Below, in pieces: positions 55,777 to 64,000 of a stretch of 64,000 bases of DNA (position 1 is its first letter; every line of letters starts with the position of its first letter). Source of the DNA: Pseudovirgaria hyperparasitica (taxonomy: Eukaryota > Ascomycota > Dothideomycetes > Acrospermales > Acrospermaceae); the NCBI RefSeq assembly GCF_010093815.1, contig NW_022985557.1, forward strand, positions 124,001 to 188,000, in the 5' to 3' direction. The position numbers and the translations under genes are program-made. The notes below the pieces were generated by a model. That model saw nothing but the letters and a program-made list of their open reading frames with translations, did no database searches and was not told the DNA's origin.

Positions 55777-56798
55777 ATGATGTTCATAAATTTGTTTCTT
55801 CTTCTTTGGACGGCGTTTGTGAGTGCCAGCTCTTTGGCATACCAACAAACGCCAGGCGCTCTACAACAGGTGACCGACTTTGGCTACAATCCCACAAACA
55901 TCGGATTCTACATATATGTGCCGAATGCCTTAGTGAGCAATCCCGCTATCGTGGTTGCTGTACACTACTGCACTGGATCAGGTCAGTCTATCCCAGAGCG
56001 TGCGTGTAACGAACTAATGTTTAGTAGCCCAAGCATACTATGATAACTCCCCTTATAAGACTCTCGCAGAGCAGTATGGATTCATCGTCATCTACCCAGA
56101 ATCACCCTGGAGTGGCGCATGCTGGGATGTGAGCAGCAAAGCAACTCTGACACACAACGGCGGCGGCGATTCAAATGCCATCGTCAATATGGTCTCGTGG
56201 ACAGTGAGCAAGTACAGAGCCGACACTTCCAGAGTCTTTGTGACTGGCCTTAGCTCTGGTGCGATGATGACAGTCAGCGCTCCCCTACCTACTCCCAGTC
56301 TTTGTATTCTTTCTAACGCATCCCCCCCAGAACGTCCTATCAGCCACATACCCAGACGTCTTCAAAGCCGCCACTCTCTACGCCGGCGTCCCTGCTGGCT
56401 GCTTCGTCTCAGACACAAACCAGCAAGCAGCCTGGAATACGTCCTGTGCAGAGGGTCAAGTCGTCCACACACCCGCCGTCTGGGCCGACATCGTAAGGGA
56501 TATGTATCCCGGCTACAGTGGGCCCTACCCTCGGATCCAGATCTACCATGGCGGCGCAGACACGGGTCTGTATCCGCAAAACTACTACGAGACGTGCAAG
56601 CAATGGTCAGGGGTGTGGGGATACGACTACTCGAAGCCGCAGAGTACGCAGGTGGATAGCCCTGCGAGTGGCTGGACGAGGACTGTGTTTGGACCAGGCG
56701 TGCAAGGGATATTCAATCCGGAGGTGAATCACAGTATCAGTATCTTTGGGGATGAGGATATGAAGTGGTTTGGGTTTACCGGGGTGAGTCTGTGGTGA
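55777..56798 (+). CDS. secreted CE1-type esterase (acetylxylan/feruloyl esterase-like)
   Basis: Three exons: 55777-55981, 56025-56272 and 56331-56798, giving 306 aa. Introns are 43 and 58 nt; the first is very short. A signal peptide (MMFINLFLLLWTAFVSASS) precedes an alpha/beta-hydrolase of the PHB-depolymerase/LpqC branch. VVAVHYCTGS is followed by AYYDNSPYKTLAEQYGFIVI, then GACWDVSSKATLTHNGGGDS. The nucleophile elbow is GLSSG with Ser145, the likely acid is Asp228 (YHGGADTG), and the likely base is His285 (NPEVNHSISIFG). Family members remove acetyl or feruloyl groups from plant xylan. There is no CBM. Specificity between acetyl and feruloyl esters cannot be read by eye. It lies 860 bp upstream of the GH5 endoglucanase on the same strand. 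Confidence 0.88.
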
Positions 56799-57660
56799 GA
56801 GTAGTCTTTTCGCACACGAAAGCTGAGGCGATGATAGTCTATGCCATATCCCCCTCCGAGCACAGGTGCCCCAATTGCGATATGGGGGCAGTGTGGGGGC
56901 ATCATGTGGACTGGGTCGACGAAGTGTGCTGATGGGCTTGGGTGTGTCAAGCTGAATGACTATTACTCACAGTGCCAGCGAGAGCGCTTGGGCAACAACG
57001 GGATGTCTCCTGAGTCCTGATACGCGACCTATTCAGCGGTGGAATCTTCAATAATTCCCTCAAAGTCAACCGCTTCTAGGAGGCGCACTATTGGAGATTT
57101 CACTGAGAAGTAGGAGTGAAGATACTGGACGGAAGAAATCCCGCCCAGCTGTGATAGTGGATTAATATATATCTGGGCACGGCGGGCCGCCGGGATCTGG
57201 GATGAGCAGTCGGATGCCACGCCTTAGCAGGGTTCTCCGCGATGTCAAGTATATCCTTCCAATCATAACGCGCTTCTTGGTTTCAATCTTTATGCTTATG
57301 TTTAGTCAAACTTTATTACGTCGGGTCTTGCGGCTCTTGTATACCCGTAATCGCTCTGTGTTATAATTCCTGCTAATGAGCCATCATCTAGTTCGTCAAA
57401 CACTCCAGCAATATCGCTCCTTTATCGGCATCAAAGTAGTTATCCCATAGACTTCAGATGATGCTTCTAACAATATTTCTCCTGCTTTTCATATTGGCAT
57501 GGCGTTCGCAAGATCCTGCATGGAGCACTCATCTTGTGACGAAGCGCAAGGTGGCAACTTGAAGTAGTCGCTCTTATAACAAGCTATCTCGTCCATTAAA
57601 CTATAGTTATGAAGGTCAAAGGTATACCCATGTCTCGGTGTCATCGCCAACTTTGAGAAG
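56799..57660. other. intergenic between two secreted-enzyme genes
   Basis: 862 bp with no gene recognised. It presumably holds the promoter of the endoglucanase gene. Confidence 0.5.
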
Positions 57661-59913
57661 ATGATAACTTTAAACTTACCGATACTCCTCAGCGCTATCA
57701 GCGGGTGTTTACTGCAGCTTGTACAGGGACAGGCTGCCGGCTATGCACAATGTAAATGTCTACTATAAATACCAGCTCCATGAACTCACTTAGAAACTAG
57801 GTGGTGGACCAGAATACACCGGGCCTACTACTTGTGTGGCTGGATATAGTTGCAAGGTTCAGAACCCCGTAAGTCATACAATCGTCTGAGGCTTGAATAG
57901 CTGACTGAACTCGTATAGTTCTACTCGCAATGTGTACCATCAAGTGAGATTGTGTCGTCTGTGAAGTCGTAAGTGCTCTCCCCTATGTTTATAGAGCTAA
58001 GAACTTACAACTAAATACAGGTCTGCAACGCTGGTCACATCAGCCAGGTCGAGCAGTGTTTCCTCAAAACCTGTATCAGCCGCTCCCACAACAAGCCCTT
58101 CGGGTACCTCTGGTGTCAAATGCACCGGGACATTCAGTCCAATTTCAGCATCAAGCTTCGTCGCCGCTCTCAACCCAGGATGGAACCTCGGAAACACTCT
58201 AGACGCGATACCAGACGAGACAAGCTGGGGTAACCCAGCAGTAGTAGCTGCGACATTCGACGACATTAAAGCCCAAGGCTTCAAGAGCGTTCGTCTACCA
58301 GGTAGGTAGAACTCATTCCATGCCACGCAAACCGACTCCACACTGACAAATCGCAGTAACGTGGGCCTACCACTTCGCCGGCGCCGTAAACACCGGCACA
58401 TCCCCCGACTGGACCATCCAACCCACCTGGCTCCAACGCGTCTCGGACGTCATCGACATGATCACTGCGCGCGGCCTCTACGTGATCGTCAACGTGCACC
58501 ACGACTCATGGATCTGGGCCGACGTCACACAGGAAAACGCCAACTACACCATGATCGAGGAGAAGTTCTACCGGATCTGGTACCAGGCAGCCCAGAAGCT
58601 GGCCTGTAAGTCTTCACTTGTCGCGTTCGAGCCGATCAATGAACCACCTGTCAATACTGCGGCAGACGGGGCGCGGATAAATACGTTCAACGAGCTGTTC
58701 TTGAGGGCGATTAACGCGGTTGGTGGGTTCAATGCTCAGCGTGTGGTTACGCTGGTTGGTGGTGCGGAAGATTCGGTGAAGACGAGCCAGTGGTTCGTGA
58801 GGCCGAATGCTTCCTATACCAACCCCTGGGCTATACAATACCACTACTACTCTCCATGTAAGCCCCTGACCACGCCTCATCCCTCCCACCACCTCCCCCT
58901 CCCCAACTCCGTCCTTCCAGCCAACACTAACGCCCCTCCAAGACGACTACGTCTTCTCCGCCTGGGGCAAAACAACCTGGGGCTCCGCCGCCGACAAAGC
59001 CGCCCTCGAGACCGACATCGCCCTCATCCGCTCCAACTTCACCGACGTGCCCCTCCTCATCGGCGAATGGGCAATCTCGCCCGTGCAGACCGAGCCCGCC
59101 GCGCGCTGGCGCTACTGGGATTTCCTGATCCGCACCGCGGCAAAGTACAACACTGCGACCATATACTGGGACAACGGCAACGACAATTACAACCGCAACA
59201 CTCGGGTCTGGCGGGACAAAACGGCGGCCGATATCCTGATTAGTGCAGCGAAGGGGGCGAGTAATAGTTTGCCGGATGGGACGACGGATGCGTCTGCGTC
59301 TGAGCAGTCGAGTAGTGCGTATGTGTGGCTCAGGAAGGGCGAGGCTGCTGCGGCGCAGAGCGTGCCGTTCTTGCTTAATGGGAATACGTTCAAGAGTGTG
59401 TCTGACGGTGCGGCTGTGCTCAAGCTGGGCTCAGATTACACGGTCTCTGGCTCGAATATCACGTTCAGCGCGGCGTATCTAGCCCCTTTTGCCACGGACA
59501 CAGCAGGTATCAAGGCAAACCTCACAATTACCTTCTCTGCGGGTGCTCCATTGGCCCTCCAAATCGTGTCCTGGGCCCCGCCGACCCTGTCTTCCTCGAG
59601 TTCGAAAGCAATAGCCGGATCCGATCTCGTTATACATGTCACTTACAACGGCATCCACAAGCCCGCGACCGTGCGTGCGCTAAAGGCGGACGGTACGTAT
59701 CTCGTCGACGACTGGACGGTGTATCTGCCTGTGCTGCAGCAAGCTAGGACGACGTTCGGGAGTCAGTGGCGCTGGGACTGGAATCAGGAGAGCGTGACGA
59801 TCACTAGCAGCGCGGTCGACGCGGTGATTGCGGGTGGGCAGAGTGTGCAATTCATGATCGAGGCATGGCCGCGGGTCAGTGGGAATAACGTGAACTACAC
59901 GCTGACGGTATAG
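57661..59913 (+). CDS. secreted GH5 endoglucanase with N-terminal CBM1 and C-terminal X2-type module
   Basis: Six exons: 57661-57751, 57801-57868, 57919-57968, 58021-58301, 58357-58857 and 58943-59913, giving 653 aa. A signal peptide (1-26) is followed by a fungal cellulose-binding CBM1, residues about 27-60 (YAQCGGPEY, CVAGYSC and FYSQC). A Ser/Thr/Pro linker follows, then the GH5 barrel starting near PGWNLGNTLDA. Acid/base Glu259 lies in FEPINEPP and nucleophile Glu372 in LLIGEWAIS. After the barrel come an X2-type Ig-like module, residues about 455-550 (FLLNGNTFKSVSDG, YTVSGSNITFSAAYL), and another beta-rich end (about 553-653). The enzyme cuts beta-1,4-glucan chains internally in plant walls. 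CBM1 and X2 on one GH5 protein is an uncommon three-part layout. Confidence 0.92.
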
Positions 59914-60019
59914 GACTTTATGCAACAAGCTCTATATACATACACGTCTTATATACTGTATTGAACCTCACACTACAACCCCCAATCACCCCAAGTCTAC
60001 CATCCCCCCAAAAGCCCCT

Positions 60020-61944
60020 TTACCCCCCTCGTCCCTCCAGAATCAAACTCGCAATCCTCTCCGCAACAGCATACACCGTCGCACTCAAATGCCCACTAAC
60101 CTGCCCCATCACACTCGCATCCACAACCCTCACCCCACGCACCCCATACACCCTCCCCTCCCCATCCACCACCCCGCCCCGCTCAAGCGGCAGCATAGCA
60201 CACGTCCCAACCGGATGATTATTACTCCCATACGACGCCTTGATCCACCCCGCCCACACCGCATCACTCGCATCCGCCGGCACAGCATCCAGCCCGGGCA
60301 CCAATTCTGCACCTACATACCCGCTCAGCGGCGGCGTGGCATATGCGGCACGCACGGCCTTTGCAAGCGCCACGGCCATGGCGACGTCGTACTCGAACAT
60401 CCACATATTAGGCGTGATGGCAGGCGCATCCAGCGGGTCATTACTAGCAACATGTACGCTGCCGCGAGCGAAAGGCAGCAGCGGCCAGAAAGCAAGGATG
60501 ACTTGGGGGCCGAAGGGGGCCCAGAGGAGTTCTGCGGCGGGGGTGCTGGAGTTGAAGAGCAGGGCAGCTTGGACGCGGAGGAGGGAGTCCTGGGCTGCGG
60601 GGCTGGTGGCGTACAGGCTGGTGCGTGCGATGTGTGCGGCCATGTCGGGGATGTGAGCAGTGAGGGTTGCTTCGAAGGCGTGGGTGGCGGAGCGCAGGAT
60701 GTCTGGGGCGGTGGCCATGGTGGCGAAGGTTGGGTATCCGGTCCAGGGGACTTTGCTTTCGTAGACGAAGGCGTTGTTGGGTTGGTCTTGCATGTGCATG
60801 CCGACGCCGGGTAAGGCGTGGACGAGCGGGATGGAGTGCGCGGCGAGGACGGACGGGTGGCCTATGCCGGAGTGTTCGAGGAGAAGTGGACTGCGGAGGG
60901 AGCCGAGGGAGATGATGAGTTCGGAGAGGGGGCTGGGGCTGAGGTGTATGGATGAGGTAGCGTTTGAGGGAGTGAGGATTTCCACGCCGATGGCGCGCGG
61001 ATGAGTTGTGTTGTTACCAGTAGATGATGGAGATGGGCCCCAGAGGATCCGTAGTGCTTGCGTACGAGTGAAGACGTGTAGATTCTCCCTCGTCTCCGCC
61101 TTACCCCAGTAATACGCCCTAGCAGCATCGGATCGTATATCAGTCTCCGCGTTCAGCGTCTGCGGCCATGTGCTGAACCCCCTGACCGTCCCGTCGTTCG
61201 GATCCTCATTGAACGGCCACCCTAGCGCCTCATTCGTCGCGCGTAGAATCCCACTTACATTCTGTCCCATAAGATACGAGCTCCAGCCCACACCTACGTT
61301 GCCATCCTTCCCATGCACAGCTTCGACGTACGTCGCACCTTTAGCCTCACGCACGGCGTCGGGGCGTGTAAATGTTTCTGATTTCTTATAGAACGGGAGC
61401 AGCGATGACCATGTCCAGCCGGTGTTTCCGACCGTCTCCCAGGCGTCGATTTGAACAGATTCGGCACGAATATATGTCATGCCTACACTCGTCAGAAGCG
61501 AAATCACTCTTCCAAGTTCCCTCCTGAACAACAACACACACAACCCCCATGATAACCCGTTCCCAATCTCCACCAAAGTGATCTCTTCGCCTAGAAAAGG
61601 GAAATTCAAAACACACCATTCAGAACACTCGTACCACCAAGCGCCCTTCCAGCGCTGTAATTCAGCACACGTCCGTCTTCGTCCGGTAGTGCTGCATAGA
61701 GCCAGTCCAGCTCCGTGTTCTGCGCAAGCCCGAACGCACTCACATTCTTCACGCGCGCGTCGTCGTAGACTGAACCGCCTGCTTCGATGACAGCGACGCG
61801 TATACTGCAGTCTGCAGATAAACGATTTGCGAGTGCAAGGCCAGCAGTGCCGCCTCCGAGGATTATGTAGTCATATGTTTCGTTCATACAGGCACATATT
61901 GAGGCTATTGAGAGGGTGGCAAGTACATGGAGGAGACGCATCAT
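60020..61944 (-). CDS. secreted GMC oxidoreductase (AA3-like)
   Basis: Two exons on the minus strand, 61944-61617 and 61482-60020, with a 134-nt intron (GTGTGT donor), giving 596 aa. A signal peptide (MMRLLHVLATLSIASICA) precedes the FAD-binding motif YDYIILGGGTAGLALANRL (glycines about 30-35) and IEAGG. RALGGTSVLNGMTYIRA is the GMC signature 1 after splicing. Signature 2 appears in SLGSLRSPLLLEHSGIG. The C-terminal catalytic His pair is in NNHPVGTCAM and SGHLSATVYAVAE. The family covers aryl-alcohol, glucose and related oxidases that make H2O2 or feed lytic oxidases, so a secreted form next to an endoglucanase fits wood or plant wall decay. The stop is 106 bp from the convergent GH5 gene's stop. 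Substrate is unknown. Confidence 0.9.
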
Positions 61945-62431
61945 AGCCGGGTGAGATGGAGGAGAAAGAGATGTGGATTTGAAGATGCGAGAGGCAAGCC
62001 GGTGTTCATATAGACTATTTACTAGCTGATTTGAACCTTATAACTAAGGCAACGGGAGCGGGACGGGACCTGTTTCTGGAATAGATGAGCCGGTATTTGC
62101 CACGTGAGCGAGAGGGGAAGCGGGATAAGCGGGATATGACGGGGATGCAAATGCGGTTGGAATCCTTCGCGGACGCATCAGAAACCATATTTCTGGGGGC
62201 CGAAGAGGTCTAGCTATTCGTATATTTTTGGCCTCTGATCACCTAGCCTAAGACAACTTCGAGATACCAAGCGGTAAAATGCAACTGCAGCAAAAGGGTA
62301 TGTTGAACAAGCTAAGGGCGATATTGTACAGCTCCATGCTGCAACAAATGGCTATGATTGTCCAACTTGGAATGCGGGTAATGTTTTGCTCAGACTTAAT
62401 TGCCATGTTCCATATATCGCTGGGGACACAC
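61945..62431. other. intergenic, nothing recognised
   Basis: Promoter of the GMC gene and 3' flank of SLA2. Nothing else visible. Confidence 0.5.
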
Positions 62432-64000
62432 TTAATCTTCTTGCTGGTATGAGATCTTTCTCATCTCTCCAAGACGGGTTCGTGCCTGCGCAAGCGAATT
62501 TTCCAGCTGCAGAATCTCAACCTGGAACCTTTGTTAGCAGATGGACTGAAGATAATGATTAGATCTCTATGGTCATGCAACATACCTGCTGTTCCATCTC
62601 CTGTACTTTAAACTCATGTCCACTGAGCTTGCTGTAATCAACAACCTCGTTGTCATCACGGTTTCTTTGTGCAATAATCTCCTGGACCTGCCGTACAAGG
62701 GACCTGCAGGCACTCGTCACCGCTTTACTGGCTGTTTCCAATCTGTCCTGACTCTTGCTCATGAAGGAGGCCTTGACTCTGCTGGCTGCGACGAGCTGTG
62801 CCGTGCTGGCTGCGACGTCGTTACTAGCAACGATGAGCTGCTCGGGCGAATTGCGTCCACTGATGACGCCGTCGGCAGTCTCAATAAGCAGATTCGTCGA
62901 CGATGCTACAGCCTTAGCTGCGCTGATCAACCCCTCTGTCCACCGGTTGTGTTTCTTGTAGAAAGCAGTTCGCGATGCAGCGCCACGACCTTCTCGTACA
63001 ATTTCTTGCTGCGATGCCGTCGCCGCCTTGATGAGCTGGGCGATTGCATTTGTGACAGCAATGGCGGCGGCAAGAATTGAGTCATGGATCTTGAGCTCGT
63101 AGGTGGAGTACGAGTCACGAGGCTTGTTCATGAGCTTTGTAAGTCGCTCCGTTGCAGCGTCAATGGCATTGGCAGCATTGGTGAGTTCACGGTCGACCAG
63201 GTCACCAAGATCTCCCTGAGCGTTAGTAATCTTGCTCTTGGGGGCAAATGCGTCGGCAAGCTTGGAGAGCTTTTGCAGATTTACTTGGACATCATTGTTG
63301 TTATTGATGACAACGTCTGTCTTTTGCAGTGGCTCCAGTCCCTCCAGGCGGAAGGACTGTAAGTTGCGGAAGAACTGTAGCGTAGAAGATGCAGCCTGTC
63401 TTGCAGCATTGATAAGTTGGTCTCCTTTCTTGTCATCCGAGGCAAAACGCGTAAGCCCCTTGGTATTGCTTAGAACATCGGCGATAGAGCCCGAAAAAGC
63501 GTTAACTGTGCGAATGATCTCAGCATGTCCGCTAGTAGCTCCATCGGCGATGAAGTTGTTGAAGGCCGTGGAAAACTCCATAGCGTTCTGTGACGCCTTT
63601 TCGATCTGCGATAAGACAAATGCGCCCGACGCGTTCTGGTTTCCAGCTTGCATCGAAGAGTCAAGCTCGTACAAAGCTTCGTCCACACGCTGCACTCCAC
63701 TTTGTAGTACCGAGTCGATGATATCATTGATGCGTTTGATGTTGTCAAGAATGAGAGAGTCGATCTGTCCGTCCATGGCTCTGTCCGTGTCACCCTGGCC
63801 TAACTTCAATTCGTTAAGCTCAAGAAGAGTTTGATCCATGCCAGCCTTGAAAATTTCCAGTTCCTCTTCCTTTTCACGAAGCTGGCGCTCCAGATCCGAG
63901 TCTCCTTCTCGATACTTCATGTGGAAATCTTCTAGCTGCCTGGTTTTGTTGCGGAGAGCTTCTTCAAGGTCGGCTATCTCCCGATTATGTCTCGAGAGCA
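62432..64000 (-). CDS. SLA2: Sla2/HIP1R-type endocytic adaptor, C-terminal part
   Basis: The gene runs off the right edge. The visible exons are 64000-62586 and 62521-62432, with a 64-nt intron (GTATGT donor, TTCCAG acceptor). The N-terminal ANTH domain and part of the coiled coil are outside. Present are the end of the coiled coil (RHNREIADLEEALRNKTRQL, DLERQLREKEEELEIF) and the helical THATCH/I-LWEQ actin-binding module (ELTNAANAIDAATERLTKL, ILAAAIAVTNAIAQLIKAA, YKKHNRWTEGLISAAKAVAS, LVRQVQEIIAQRNRDD). The last exon encodes VEILQLENSLAQARTRLGEM, the dimerising latch helix. Sla2 links clathrin-coated pits to actin at the plasma membrane. Confidence 0.92.

Noticed and set aside
60089-61004. 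Long plus-strand frames opposite the GMC oxidoreductase gene
   Set aside because: Shadow frames caused by high GC content of the coding strand; compositions (His/Pro or Gly/Arg-rich) are not protein-like.
62616-63834. Plus-strand frames of 154 and 200 aa opposite SLA2
   Set aside because: Antisense shadows of the helical SLA2 coding region.

Overview
The window is nuclear DNA of a filamentous ascomycete (Pezizomycotina). Dothideomycetes/Pleosporales is my best guess, from gene style rather than from any database search. The support is: short introns (43-144 nt) with GTAAGT/GTATGT-like donors and CTAAC/CTGAC-like branch sites; fungus-specific families (Atg22, Aim11, Erf2, Rav2/Rogdi, Sur7, Sla2, Pmt2, fungal Ash1); and one AT-rich island resembling RIP-altered DNA. 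Most genes are multi-exon, so several coordinates below are my own splice models joined from adjacent frames.

Left part (1-16 kb): the 5' end of an interrupted STAND/NLR-type gene runs off the left edge. It is followed by a CYP52-like P450 and a small SAM methyltransferase. Next come ATG22 (vacuolar efflux), a PAQR/haemolysin-III membrane protein, a lysine-rich protein with a GC-AG intron, a four-exon secreted Thr-rich protein, AIM11, the molybdopterin synthase large subunit, and a membrane-anchored PAF-acetylhydrolase-like lipase convergent with it.

Middle (16-43 kb): an LRR-like unknown protein, a U6 snRNA gene with TATA, A-box and a downstream B-box, an unknown 187-aa gene, the CDP-choline/ethanolamine phosphotransferase with a 10-nt exon, a mitochondrial NIPSNAP protein, an Ash1-type H3K36 methyltransferase with an H1-like tail, an NTF2-like protein, the palmitoyltransferase Erf2, a one-pass mitochondrial protein and the O-mannosyltransferase Pmt2. 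These are mainly housekeeping genes separated by 1-2 kb gaps in which I see little.

Right part (43-64 kb): secreted plant-polymer enzymes are dense here. There is an intradiol ring-cleavage dioxygenase with a possible GPI tail, a decayed cutinase-like gene, a CE1-type esterase, a CBM1-GH5-X2 endoglucanase and a secreted GMC oxidoreductase. Among them lie RAV2 (V-ATPase assembly), a SUR7-family protein, a PNPOx-like flavoprotein and, at the right edge, the C-terminal part of SLA2 (endocytic actin adaptor). An AT-rich island (about 45.6-46.65 kb) with GC-balanced coding-like blocks, a tRNA-Ala with an enlarged D-loop, a decayed minisatellite and the broken cutinase make 45-50 kb the most unstable-looking stretch.

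I see no clear transposon, virus-like element or CRISPR array. The most unusual items are the tRNA-Ala D-loop expansion, the U6 gene with its close downstream B-box, the GC-AG intron, the 10-nt and 13-nt coding exons, the AT-rich island and the lignocellulose neighbourhood. None of these amounts to a clearly new system.
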